DNA of 64,000 nt from Rhipicephalus microplus (GCF_043290135.1 NC_134702.1:194774491-194838490); one strand, 5' to 3'; counted from the first letter of the stretch, positions 8,998 to 20,019 are shown. The notes: a model not told the origin generated them from the sequence alone. Made by a program: numbers and translations.

Positions 8998-11900
8998 ATG
9001 GCCAGGCCAATTGACGAGTTGCGAATCTGGCAATGGAACTGCAGGAGCTTCACCCACAAGAAAGCTTTCCTGCAGCAATACCTCCGTAGCCACGAAGCCA
9101 AACCTCACATCATGCTATTACAAGAGACTGTAGTACCAACCGCCACGTTTTCCGGATACCAGTGGTTGCCCGGCCCCTCGGGAGGACGCGGTATCGCCAC
9201 CTTGGTCGCTAACAAGATTACCTGCACAGCGCACAGTCTCAATGTGCCCGAAATTGAGCACGTTATGGTCGAAATTATCCCTGGAAACATATCACAACAA
9301 AGCGTATACATGCTCAATGTATACAGTAGTCCCAGCCACCATAGACAAAGATTCACACGCTTGTTCCAGAAAGCTGTCCGCCTCGCGGGGCCTAACCCGC
9401 TAGTGATTGCAGGCGATTTTAACGCTGCGCATAGCGCCTGGGGCTACACGTACGACACACCCAAAGGTAACGAGCTTTGGAAAAGTGCGAATGACATGGG
9501 CCTTATTCTCATTACGGACAAGGCCTTCCCCACTCGCACTGGTACGTCCACGCAAAGAGATACTACGCCGGATCTATGCTTCGTCAAGAATATCTCCGAC
9601 GCCCACTGGTCCAACCTCGCGGTAGATCTCGGTAGTGACCACTTCATATTGGCTGTACACCTCCCCACAGTAAGCAGGAAGACCAAGTCGTACACGTTGG
9701 TCGACTGGGACCTCCTTCGTAAGACCCGCGCAGAACGACCTCCTCCCGATACCCCACCGAGCCTCGAGACGTGGACGGCCCAGCTCAAAGCTGATGTAAA
9801 CAAGGCAACGAAAACTATCACCACAGACCTTCCAACCGAAAGGATGGACAGTCGTCTCGCCCACCTACTAGAGGCCAAACAGTCTCTATTGGCCCGGTGG
9901 AAGGGCCAGCGCCTTAATCGGAGGTTACGCAAACGCATATCTCAGCTGAACAAGACCATGATGGATCACTGCCGCATCCTTTCAAAACAGCAGTGGGACG
10001 GAATTTGTAATTCGATTGATGGTCAGGTTCGAAATGGCAAAACGTGGAACTTACTCAAACACCTCCTCAATGAAACCAACACCCGCACAAATCAGCGTCA
10101 TTCGATCGTGAAGATCAGGCTAAACAAACAGTGTCACCGGAAGATGTTGTCAAGAACCTCGTGGAAAAATATCTCCCGCTCCCCACGGGCCCTGTGACCC
10201 CTCACCCTGATTACTCTGGCAGCAACAACACTAACTTAGACGCCGAGTTCTCTATTGAAGATGTACGCCGAGCTCTCCATGAGCTCAATGGCCGCTCAGC
10301 CCCTGGCCCCGATGGCATCACCAACAAGCTCCTACGCAACCTGGACGATTCTTCCGTCACTTACCTCACTGACACTATCAACGAGATATGGAAAAAGGGT
10401 GAGATACCCGATGCTTGGAAACTAGCTCACACGGTTCTGATACCCAAACCGGGAAAGGCGCCGAGCCTAGATAACCTACGCCCCATATCTCTCACGTCGT
10501 GCGTGGGCAAAGTGGCTGAGCACGTCGTCCTCAACAGGGTTGGTCGGTACCTCGAAGATAACGACTACATCCCGCACCACATGATTGGCTTCCGACCAGG
10601 GTTATCCACTCAAGACGCCATGTTACTCCTAAAGCATCAAATTCTAGATGGCGGAAACACTCGGGACACTCGTGCAATACTCGGTCTCGATTTAGAAAAG
10701 GCCTTCGATACCATAACGCACTCGTCAATCTTGAAAGCGATCGCAGCCCTCGGCCTAGGTCATCGATTTTACTACTTTATCCGCTCTTTTCTCACTCGGC
10801 GCAGAGCCGTCCTCCGCGTAGGAGACCTAGTGTCGGAAGAAGTGGAGCTCGGACAGCGGGGCACTCCTCAGGGATCCGTCCTCTCACCCACGCTCTTCAA
10901 CCTCGTGATGATCGGGCTTTCCGAACGACTTTCAAAAATAGACGGGCTAAATCACACTATCTATGCGGATGATGTAACCATATGGTGCTCCACAGGGTCG
11001 GATGGCTTCATTGAGTCCGCCCTGCAAGAGGCTATCGACACCACCGAGTCTTACCTCAACCACACCGGTCTCAGGTGCTCACCTGCGAAGTCGGAGCTGT
11101 TGATATATTTGCCCAAACGCCGGGGTGCCAAGCCCAAAGGGTGGAAACCTCCGGCGGAACGCAATATCACCCTCCACACCAGAAATGGTCGTACTATACC
11201 CAGGGTAGACACCATCAAGGTCCTCGGCATGATCATCGAGTCCCGCGGAACCAACACCCAAACAGTACACAAGCTCAGGACTAAGACCGAGAATGCCATA
11301 CGACTCGTACGTAGAGTAGCCAACAGGCACCATGGCCTCAAAAAAGACAACCTGCTGCGTCTCGTACACGCGTTTGTTTTGTGCCATTTTACGTACGTTG
11401 CCGCTATACACAAGTGGCTACGTGCTGAGCGCGATCAACTCAATGCGCTTATTCGCAAGGTGGTCAAACGAGCCCTTGGCCTCCCTATCACCACTCCAAC
11501 GAACAAACTCCTCGAGCTTGGCGTACATAACACGCTAGAAGAGATCGCCGAAGCTCAGGAACGTGTGCAATTGACCCGACTCACTACAACCAAGGCGGGC
11601 CGCCATATTCTGCGCGAGCTCGGCTTCTTCTCCTCGAGGGCCAGGGACCCCCCAGAGTTGACTCTAATTCCCCGTGAAATCCGCGACCTTATTACGATCG
11701 CTCCCATACCACGAAATGTACACCCCGAATACAACAGAGGCAGGCGCCTTGCGCGGGCGACCGCCATTCTCAAGCGCATAGACATGGAAGCGGACAACGT
11801 CTCGTTCGTGGACGCCGCTGCCTATCGCAACAACCAAGCCTTCGCCGCGGTCGCGGTATCATCCGCGCAGCAGACTCTTACCTCAGCCACAATCCTCACC

Positions 11901-12608
11901 CGAAACCCCGAAGTAGCGGAGCAAGTAGCTATAGCTATAGCTATGCTCGACAGCAAACGGGAATTCATCTACAGCGACTCCAGGCCGGCCATCAAAGCCT
12001 TCGAACGCGGAGTCATCTCCGACCAGGCGTTACGTATCCTGCGCAATGCGGACCCGAGTGCCCTGAAGCACCACACTGTCATCTGGTTCCCCGCCCATCT
12101 CGGCCAGGTGCCGGGTGCCCTACCCAACCTCAACGAGATCGCCCATGATGCAGCGCGCGCACTTACCGACCGCACTGCCACAGGGCAACCTCATCTTGCT
12201 GGGTTGGATACCAATCGGGATGCACCAATTACGTACAATGAAATTACAAAGCACTTTTACTTGGAACGCCGCATTTTTCCACCCCCACATCCGAAACTTA
12301 ACCGACCGCAGGCATTAACCCTACGCCTATTACAGACACACACGTACCCAAACCTTGCCACGCTTCACGTTTATTATCCCGATGCATACCCCAGCGACAC
12401 ATGCCCATCATGTGGACACACAGCGGCACTCGAACATATGCTCTGGGAGTGTAGAACAACTCCTCCCGACTCTACCTCAAGCAAGTGGGAGAGGTCCCTC
12501 AGGAGCTCACTTCTCGCCGACCAGCGATGGGCCGTCCAGCAGGCCCACGAAGCGGCCGCCAGGTACTCCCTGTCGGTCCCTACGTGGGAGACGCCCGCTA
12601 CGCGCTAA
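8998..12608 (+). pseudogene. LINE ORF2: AP endonuclease, reverse transcriptase, RNase H (one frameshift)
   Basis: About 1,200 codons in two frames. The first frame (8,998-10,197) holds the endonuclease: IWQWNCRS, LLQET, AGDFNAAHSAWGY near residue 139, and SDHF near 213. It nicks target DNA. The second frame (read from about 10,113 to 12,608) holds the RT: SAPGPDGI, GLDLEKAFD, RGTPQGSVLSP, and YADD at 10,962-10,973. RNase H follows (VDAAAY, an Ala/Glu helix, YSDSRPA at about 11,971, then HLGQ and HDAARA), and a C-terminal CPSCGHTAALEH...C zinc motif. The frame changes by -1 between about 10,095 and 10,116, as from a one-base loss. All catalytic residues I can see remain. Only the frameshift blocks full-length ORF2. 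Confidence 0.92.
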
Positions 12609-12651
12609 GCGCGTCCTGCAGGACCGAAATAAAGTTTTTCCATTCCATTCC
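12609..12651 (+). terminator. LINE 3' UTR with polyadenylation signal and ATTCC tail
   Basis: A very short 3' UTR. AATAAAG follows CGTCCTGCAGGACCG (itself a small palindrome, CCTGCAGG), and the element ends in CCATTCCATTCC at the right TSD. I-superfamily LINEs usually end in short simple repeats rather than long poly(A), which fits. Confidence 0.8.
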
Positions 12652-12663
12652 AACCCCATCGTC
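12652..12663 (+). repeat. Target-site duplication, right copy
   Basis: AACCCCATCGTC, identical to 6,961-6,972. It marks the 3' end of the LINE. Confidence 0.95.
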
Positions 12664-12776
12664 AAGCCAAATACTCTTCCCAGTCAGTGATTCCTCTCTC
12701 AAATTTCTGTTGCTGTGGTCCAGCTGCATTACCTGCACCCACAGACGCACGCCTCTGGACCGAGCGTTTATTATTT
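12652..12776 (-). pseudogene. 5' part of the open frame apparently split by the LINE
   Basis: On the minus strand a pyrimidine-containing stretch ends in CTCTAG at 12,782-12,777. It is followed by an open frame that runs into the target-site duplication and continues at 6,960-6,757. It includes VRLWVQVMQLDHSNR and the segment LTGKSIWLDDG at the junction. A possible splice donor (CAG then GTAATG) also lies inside, so the true exon might be shorter. No family is recognised. Confidence 0.25.
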
Positions 12777-12799
12777 CTAGAGTTTTTTTGATGGCGGTA

Positions 12800-14100
12800 A
12801 AAGTAAAGCAATATTATAATTAATAAATATGTTATTAACTATAATCATTTTTCATCAATAAACTGATGCATGTCAGCTGTACGTAAAGCCTGCTCTCTGA
12901 AGACGCAACTTTACAAGAGTCCACAGTTGTGTTTGTACAATTCAGCCGTTGCCACACTAAGCCATAGTAGGTTGAATCACTTACAATTAAGCAAACAAAG
13001 GAGGGCCTCGAAAAGTAACCGCAATATCAACAGTAATACAATTATGGAAACTGGTTGAAAATATGTGTATTTCGCGCAATCGTGTCATTGTTTCTGAAAT
13101 CCATATTAGGTGTTTCTAATTCTCGCAGAAAAAGATACACACTGCGGTATGCATAGCTGTGACTTGTATTAGTAATAAAGGCTTCTTACGCTTATTAAAG
13201 CCGCCATATTAGTGACAAGATACTCGTGATGACTCAATGTTTTCAAGCAGAGCCTTCATCTCTAAACCAACACCCTCGTGAAGCCCTTCAAGTGGCCCGC
13301 TGCCGAATGTAAGTGCAGGATAATCCGAACCATAACTCGTAGTTCACTTCATGCCGCAGCACGTGTCGTTACGGGTCATAAACACGGGTGCCAGACAAAT
13401 TCCGATGGACCGTGAGTGGGCTCTGACTGTGGCATCAATGATCAGCTAGGCTAAGGAGTGGCCTATCCATATTTTGGAGGCCTACCCTTTTCCCCTTACC
13501 CTGTTTATTGTACCTTGAGACACCCTCGACTAATTTACTGGCGCTTTCTGACACATGCATCGACTGAAGCCCGTCATAAGAGAGAGTAGTTAATGGTCTG
13601 GTGTTATTCACAATATCATCTCCGTGAGGCATTTATTACCGTTACAGTTGCACGTGTAAACTTGACTTACTCTCGGGTAGAATTGTGCAGGTTTTTGTAA
13701 AAGTGTTGATGGTTCAGAAACAATACACGAAAAAATTCAACCTGAAAATTCAGCAGCCAAATGTTGCCAGAAGTTCATAAGTTATGCTGTTGGACCTCGT
13801 AAGCTCTGAAGCTGTTAAATAAGGCAAGATCATGGGGATCATGGGTATATATACATTTTTTTCGGAGGGGGGCATAGGGCAACACCTTGATTTGAAGTGG
13901 GGGCCGGGCACGCCTATGTGGTCGAGAGTAATTTTGTGCCCTCTATGCTTTGGCGAAAAGGCTGTTGGAGAGGGAGGAGGCACCAGCCTGGTCGGCCACA
14001 CCTGGCTATGTCTCTCACTGTATACGCGGGGCCTCATGAGACAAAATTATGTAATAGAAGTGCTGGCAAACACTACCAGTCATAAGCGCACGGATAAGCT
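12800..14100. other. No recognisable gene
   Basis: Mostly AT-rich. 13,860-14,040 is GC/G-rich and contains overlapping frames on both strands that look like a repeat rather than a gene. It abuts the tRNA-like module at 14,113. Confidence 0.4.
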
Positions 14101-14112
14101 GTACAGAAGTAC

Positions 14113-14210
14113 GAATGCTGCCGTAGCTCAATTAGTAGAACATTGGACGTGGTATTGAATGGTGGCAGGGTCGGTATTTGGCAGCGCCAAAGTGTGCCTT
14201 CTTCCTCTCT
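14113..14210 (+). mobile_element. tRNA-derived SINE head (degenerate)
   Basis: The A-box-like TAGCTCAATTAGTAGAAC and a degenerate B box (GGGTCGGTATTTG) have tRNA-like spacing, followed by a T/C-rich body. The matching acceptor-stem and loop spacing suggests a SINE head. It is not a functional tRNA because the B box lost its TTCGA core. Its end is unclear. Confidence 0.5.
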
Positions 14211-14389
14211 AATAGATTCCCAATTAGTTCGTGGTTACTTAAGTTGACGGCCCATGTACTCTCCCTTCACACAACACAAAGCAGGTATTTCTTGGTGACT
14301 TGAAAAATACAGCGAACGAAGTAGGCGTCAACTATTTGTAGAGCACCGAGATACGGAGGCTTGGTAACGCGTCTTTCAATGGAAACTCA

Positions 14390-14417
14390 CACGCAGTCGT
14401 GTGAACGACTGCGTATG
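14390..14417. repeat. Short perfect hairpin
   Basis: ACGCAGTCGT, then GTGA, then ACGACTGCGT: a 10-bp perfect stem with a 4-base loop. Function unknown; it could be part of a degraded inverted-repeat element. Confidence 0.6.
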
Positions 14418-14587
14418 AGGTTGCCATAGGGCATTCTTGTGGAAAGCCTTGGTTTTAGTCGAGTAGTAAAGGCGAGAAAAGGGGATTAAGGGGAGGGGCG
14501 AGATAATGAGAGTGGGTGCATGCGAATTTGCGGCGCCAAGCAGGAGCAGGGCATATACCGAGAGGATGGAGGCATGCGTCTAGCCCC

Positions 14588-14695
14588 GGTGACGTCATGA
14601 TGCGTCGGCCCCGTTATAAATCGTTTTCTTCCGGCCAGTTGCGGTGGCCTGTTTCTCGGCGCTTAGTTGCTCGACCATCCACCAATAAAATAAAA
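14588..14695 (+). promoter_or_regulatory. Promoter-like and polyadenylation-like block
   Basis: A consensus CRE (TGACGTCA) is followed about 20 bp later by TTATAAAT. About 70 bp further on is AATAAAATAAAATAAAA. CRE, TATA box and AATAAA in 100 bp resembles a compact promoter, or a solo-LTR-like or SINE fragment. No coding frame follows. Motif evidence only. Confidence 0.25.
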
Positions 14696-14990
14696 TAAAA
14701 CACCACAGACATGGAAATGTGACGTTTCCTGTTCAAACAGCGGGGTGGAGTGCTGGTCAGATGGGATTGCAAGCGACGGTATCTATGGCGGAGAGGTCTG
14801 CTCGTGACCGCGCGTTTCGATGAACCTGCTCACAATACTGGCTTGCGATTCAGCTGATAGAAAACTTCTTTTGAATATTATCTGGTGTGCTGGTTTCTAC
14901 AAGTAGGCTTTGTAATTGAATATTTCTTTTGGTATGGGATACCACTACATTAGCAAAGACGTTTTTCTTCATCGCGGCTGCGGAAAAAAT

Positions 14991-15577
14991 ACCAGCAGGC
15001 CTGCGCGGAACGCACAGCACAGTCACAGCGAAAACAGAAAGAACATCCTTTCAGAGGCTTTTTCAGACACTCTTTGGCTAACTGCTTAAAGCACACTTGG
15101 TGGGTACCCACTACGCCATTGATCATTACAATTTATGCGTAGTAGGCCGGCATTCACTATGCTATCCTTCATTTTCTTCCAAAAAACATGGTATCCGCTA
15201 AACACTTGCAAGGTATTTTGTGCCAATTGTTCATGCAGTGGCTAACAACGATGAGGAATTAGGCCGGAAGGGGTTATACGACACAGTTAATAGGTGATCA
15301 AGAACAAGCTGTTTTAATGAGTTGGAGGATCGGACCACACACCCTTTACGCTATTCGCATTGTGTGACACCTGCTTTTTCCTTCAATATTCTAAAAAGCT
15401 TCATTGCTCATGTTGACGCGATTTTTTTTCCGACATCAATCCTGATTAAAAAAATTTTGCGATCAAGTCCCACGCACCTATATAAAAAAAGACGTGGCTC
15501 AGTTGTAGAGTGCTCGGCTGGCACGCAGCGGACCAATGTTCGGACCCCACTGTGTCATCGGTGTTTCAAAGATTTTT
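14991..15577 (+). repeat. Dispersed repeat with internal tRNA-Gly-like module, copy 1
   Basis: Shares its order of blocks with 55,516-56,126 and, inverted, with 53,114-52,440. It starts with GGCCTGCGCGGAACGCA. GGTATCCGCTAAAC, CAGTGGCTAACAACGATGAG and CGCTATTCGCATTGTGTGA follow. The tRNA-like part, GGCTCAGTTGTAGAGTGCTC then GGCACGCAGCGG and GTTCGGACCC, lies at about 15,491-15,551. That part resembles tRNA-Gly(GCC). The sequence diverges after about 15,577. Confidence 0.8.
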
Positions 15578-15630
15578 TAGGGGGAAAGCTCCTAAAGGCA
15601 TGGGTCTGTCCATTCCTTGTATGTATGTAT

Positions 15631-15875
15631 TGATGTTTGATTTATATGTGGGGTTTAACGTCCCAAAACCACCATATGATTATGAGAGACGCCGTATTGG
15701 AGGGCTCCGGAAATTTCACCCACCTGGGGTTCTTTAACGTGCCCCCAAATCTGAGCACACGGGCCTACAACATATCCGCCTCCATTGGTAATGCAGCCGC
15801 CACAGCCGGGATTCAATCCCGCGATCTGCGTGTCAGCAGCCGAGTATCTTAGCCACTAGACCACCGCGCCGGGGC
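15631..15875 (-). mobile_element. Full-length tRNA-derived SINE inserted in a (TATG)n tract
   Basis: About 245 bp, sense on the minus strand. The 5' head is GCCCCGGCGCGGTGGTCTAGTGG, with A box GGTCTAGTGGCTAAG and B box GGATTGAATCCC. The body is shared with the copies at 424, 19,571, 30,448 and 44,459, and the 3' end is ACGTTAAACCCCACATATAAATC. TATG repeats lie on both sides (15,617-15,630 and from 15,878). This suggests insertion into a tetranucleotide tract that also serves as the TSD. No protein is encoded; spread depends on LINE machinery. Confidence 0.88.
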
Positions 15876-15877
15876 TT

Positions 15878-16046
15878 CTATGTATGTATGTATGTATGTA
15901 TGTATGTATGTATGTATGTATGTATGTATGTATGTATGTATGTATGTATGTATGTATGTATGTATGTATGTATGTATGTATGTATGTATGTATGTATGTA
16001 TGTATGTATGTATGTATGTATGTATGTATGTTTGTATGTATGTAAG
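15878..16046. repeat. (TATG)n microsatellite
   Basis: About 41 nearly perfect tetranucleotide units with one TTTG interruption near the right end. Reading frames on both strands through it (repeats of MYVC or HTYI) are artefacts of the repeat. Confidence 0.97.
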
Positions 16047-16239
16047 TACGTGACCAACGGTAGTTCCACCTTTGCAAACTGTCGCCTACTTCTTTTTTGC
16101 AAACATCCCACTATGCCCCATCACTGATCCACCACTTCACCGACCATAAAGCCGTTATAATGAAGGGGAACGGAAGCGACGTATATCTATCACTTGCGAA
16201 TATTAAATTTCTTGTATAAACATATACAGTGTTTGTATA

Positions 16240-16412
16240 TACAACCCTCCAGCGCTTCACCCCACCCATCATCATTCACTCCGTGTATATGCTGCGACTT
16301 TTTCTCATTTAGTGCGATAGTGGTTACAAACACCGGTGGAAGCGGCGCCGGCGGTGGCGGCGTACAACTACTGCGCCGCGCGTAACACGTGTTGTGATCT
16401 CACGACAGCTTT
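16240..16412 (+). repeat. Composite: inverted-repeat-element end joined to a GCC-rich repeat core
   Basis: 16,240-16,300 matches the right terminus of the element at 21,852-22,500 (CACTCCGTGTATATGCTG). It runs into GTGGTTACAAACACCGGTGG and a GGCGGTGGCGGCGTACAACTA core ending in GTGTTGTGATCTCACGACAG. The same core, inverted, follows the tRNA-Gly-like module at 52,590-52,440. Two repeat families therefore meet here. Confidence 0.65.
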
Positions 16413-19400
16413 TGCTGTAAAAAGTGGGATGAGGTCAGAAAAAAGACTGAAATTAACGTAATGCGTGAGAACGTTGAGGACGTGTACGAAAGATCCCCCT
16501 TCGTTGACTGGTTATCAGAACGATTCGTTGATATCGCCCACACGTTACTGGCGATATTTAGCTTGTTGCTGTAATATTCATTGATAGCAGTCATAGAGTC
16601 CCATATGACTACGGAAGTGTGGGTATTATTTTATAAAAAGCTTTGTTTACATGTAGCTTCAACTGACATTATCTTCAGTGATAATCGGCAGCCTTCTCTC
16701 AAAGAGGCAGTACTGCAGGTAACCGCTAAAGACAATCCTAACGAAGGGGCTTAGAGATAAAAACTCAGTGGATCAGAGGAAAACATAAAATTACGCAAAC
16801 AACTGGTCATAATTCTGCAAACCGTAATATTGAACTGCAGAGTGACGCATTCATTTGCAAGGCACTTTTCACAACCTAATTTATGACGCCCACTATAACT
16901 GGAAGGCGTGTTCACAAGACAAATAGTATGGCACCTTGAATCATGCTACATTTGGCGATTAATGAACGTCTCACTCTTTGTGAAATTGGCACCAATCTCA
17001 GGAAAATGAATTAACAGTTTTGCATAATGTTTATTGCGCTAGAGAAAAAAAATATATCGTAACACTGCTAGAAGGGGCTCCTAATCTCTAGAGACATGTG
17101 CGTGTTCCGGAAGCACCTTTTGAAGCGATTCGACAATAAACACTGTTACTGATTACCACTGTGTAATCGGAGTGTAGTGAACTTCTTGTCCGAGCCTTCA
17201 GGAGATTCATTATTTTCTTCTCTTTTGCAGCATGGAGACGGGGGTGGAGAATAGCGCTATATTTGTTGCTCTAGTTCGTCAGCCCTCAGTTGTGTTTCCC
17301 GTCCTGTTTTCTTGCTATTTCCAATGGTTCGTTCAAGGCCAAAGATCCCTTGAAGACACCCTAGCTAAAGAGTATTTCCATATAAACATACGTGGATGAC
17401 AGAAGCATGTTCGTAAGCAGCCCTTCTTGTAAATTATTTGTTCACGAAGTGAATATTTTATTTAAAACATGCGTGAACAATTATTGTAAAACAAGAGCTG
17501 CTTATGAATAAATACGTGAAAGAGTGCACATGGTACATGAAGAAGAGCAAGAATGCTTGCCGGATGCCTGGGCCTACGGCCGGCATTTGAATTATTTCGC
17601 AATCGATGTTTCTATACTGACTGCATCGTTACGCTTAAACATAATATAATGCTGCGTGTTTAAAGCTATGCATCTAAGGATTGAAAGTGTGCTATGAAAT
17701 TGCTCTCTATAAAAACATGTTCTGAGGTGTTATAAAGTGTGATATATTCCTTTGTAGAAGCAATCAGCTGTAAGCCACAAATCACGCAAAAAATACCTTC
17801 ATCGAGATCGACATTCAATTAACGTATTTGAGAAGACAGAAGAGAGCAAGGTGGGAACGAAAGGCGCTTTTGGTCTATCTATCGCTGTGCCACTTAGTAC
17901 TGCATGGTAATTCTTTGTCATCGTAAGAGTGCTGAAATGAAATGAATGAGATTTTAATTCGCAGATAGCGAGTGTCGGGAGCCATTTGTATCCGTGTGCT
18001 TAACATTACTTTCAGCAGCTAAGATATACGCACCGTAAAAATACTTGCGAAAAAGGTTTATCTGGAACCAAGCTACACGATCTTGAGGGTGTGCTCCCGT
18101 ATAACACACAAAACAAACAATAAACGAATTTATCGCTGCACCGAATAAATAGGGTGCCATGCACACCTGGAACTTAAGCCGCAAGCTACTCATGCGTATT
18201 TGCGCATGAGTACCAGAAGGTCGTCTACGGCTCCTTTGATTGCACACAATGACGCTGTATAGAAAGGCAGTGGCTGAAAGTTCATTACTATCAACTGCAA
18301 GTTCACATTGACGCCCATGCGTGTGAATCTTTCACGCATACTCACCAACGTCGCAACTGCATCTATGATGAAACGAGTGGCAGATGCATCGTGTATACAC
18401 TGCGAAAAAAAGTAAAATTGGCAAAAGCGATGACGAGCGTCTGCACACCAGTTTAAGACAAGAGAAGCGCATCAATTGAGGTTAGTGATACTACAGATCG
18501 ATGCTGAAGCACAGAAGCGCTTAGAATCGCTATGGTATAGAAAAGCATTATAGGTCAAGGCTTTGGGGAAGTTTTGAAAACCTTTGTGTGGTCTTTAAAC
18601 ATTTTATATGCTGAGTATTTAGCTTTAGGATACAGTAGTAAAAGAAAAGTAAGGAAAAAGCGTAACATATCCAGTACGAGCTACATAGCCCATCAGCCAA
18701 CTTTAAGGAACTTCGTTTTTTTTTATTCGCAACTGATTTGGTCTTTCACTGTGTTACGAAAAGATGAAATGTTAGGACGGTGAAGAAAGCAGGAACGGAC
18801 AAATAGGCTGATGCAGAATTAAATTCGACAGCCATCTTGAATATCTAGACTTGTATACTACAGACTGTAAAATAGTTCATATTTCAATCATCACTATAAC
18901 GTAATGGTGATGGTCGGTTTCGCATGACAGTATATTAAAATTGATCGCATTTATTTAGTATTAGTTAACATAAATTTCTGCAAATATTTTAGTTCATGTA
19001 AATAAATGAATAAGTTCAAGGTCCAGTGTATAATTTGATGACACTTTTGCTGAGCATCGCATTAAATTATGTTTGCGCGGATCTACATACGTTCGCTTAT
19101 TGTGGAATGGGAAAAACAAATCCTCAGCCCAGACCATAAAATATAGCAGGCAGTGCCAATAGAGCCTGCAAGAAACCACAGGGGCTCTCTTAAAATGATT
19201 TGCGCTGCAATTCTTTTTGCAATGCATAAAGCCGAAGATATGCTGGCGCTGCCCAAGACAATAACCCACCAGCCAGCTGCTTTAGACATATTTTTAAGTG
19301 CCAAATGAACAGAAAGACAACATGTGTGCAACAAAATAAATTGGAACGCTCATAATTATTTGAATAAAAAATGGCATTTGTGTTAAGTTGTTAAGTCACA

Positions 19401-19568
19401 AAATGACTGGTCGGTATCTTGCTGTCATCGAAGCGTTCTATGACCATATTTGCTGATTCCCTGACCTATGTATCTACGCACGTGTTGTTTGATGCTAAAG
19501 CGATCACTGAAGCATACGTAACGTGATACAATGCGCTACCACTGGAAATGTTTATGAGCTCAAACTAA
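16413..19568. other. No recognisable gene
   Basis: AT-rich. A 97-codon minus frame at 17,954-18,247 is not recognised. A hairpin (ACTCATGCG and its complement) lies at 18,189-18,212. A small hydrophobic minus-strand frame at 19,083-19,334 (with AGWWVIVLGSASISS and FLAGSIGTACYILW) could be a membrane-protein fragment, but I cannot place it. Confidence 0.35.
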
Positions 19569-19570
19569 TG

Positions 19571-19811
19571 ATTGATATATAGGTGTGGTTTAGCGTCCCG
19601 AAACCACAATATGATTATATGAGGCGTCGTAGTGAAGGGCTCCACAGATTTCGACCACCTGGGGCTCTTTAACGTGCACACAAATCTGAGCACGTGGTCC
19701 TACAGTACTTCCCCCTGCATCGAAAATGCAGGCGCCACAGCCAGGATTCGATACCGCGACCTGCGGGTCTGCGGCACAGTACCTTAACCACTAGACCACT
19801 GCAGAGGGGGG
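19571..19811 (-). mobile_element. Full-length tRNA-derived SINE
   Basis: Same family as 15,631-15,875. The head on the minus strand has TGGTCTAGTGGTTAAGG (A box) and GGTATCGAATCCTGG (B box, near the ideal GGTTCGAATCC). The body contains ACGTTAAAGAGCCCCAGG and the 3' end ACGCTAAACCACACC. No convincing target-site duplication was seen. Confidence 0.87.
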
Positions 19812-19967
19812 CAGCTGATGAGTTCCGTCCCCCTATATAATGTAAAATTCAGGAATCGCTTTCGAATTAATATCGCAAGAACGCAAAAATTACTATTCTA
19901 AAGAAACACCGAAAACAAGTCTAAAGCTTTGGTGATGGCTGTGCCCAGAAGACACAAAAAATTTTAG

Positions 19968-19972
<5 letters not shown>

Positions 19973-20016
<44 letters not shown>
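19973..20016. repeat. (TA)n microsatellite
   Basis: An uninterrupted dinucleotide tract of about 44 bp. Confidence 0.97.

Positions 20017-20019
<3 letters not shown>

Larger units (their letters stand above)
6973..12651 (+). mobile_element. Near full-length I-superfamily LINE with perfect TSD
   Basis: A 5,679-bp insertion set by the 12-bp duplication at 6,961-6,972 and 12,652-12,663. Order: an 84-bp 5' UTR, ORF1 (7,057-8,988), ORF2 (8,998-12,608, one frameshift), and a 43-bp 3' UTR with AATAAA and a short (ATTCC) tail. An RNase H domain after the RT, plus a CCHC gag-like ORF1 and an AP-type endonuclease, place it in the I superfamily (I/LOA-like) rather than Jockey, CR1 or RTE. The perfect TSD, intact ORF1 and single ORF2 lesion argue that it is young. 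The 5' end looks complete, because ORF1 starts close behind it. Confidence 0.93.

Noticed and set aside
7732..12181. Several 60-160-codon frames antisense or out of frame within the LINE
   Set aside because: Shadows of ORF1 and ORF2 in GC-rich coding DNA.
14113..14180. tRNA gene
   Set aside because: B box is degraded and stems do not close; a SINE head is the better explanation. The same holds for the tRNA-Gly-like modules at 15.5, 39.8, 52.6 and 56.0 kb.
15856..16127. Long frames of repeated MYVC or HTYI on both strands
   Set aside because: Pure consequence of the (TATG)n tract.
18994..19334. Small hydrophobic minus-strand frame as a membrane-protein gene
   Set aside because: Suggestive membrane stretches, but no family, start context or exon structure to support it.
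19814..19835. CTGATGAG considered as a hammerhead ribozyme core
   Set aside because: No paired stem II or GAAA follows, and it lies at a SINE edge.
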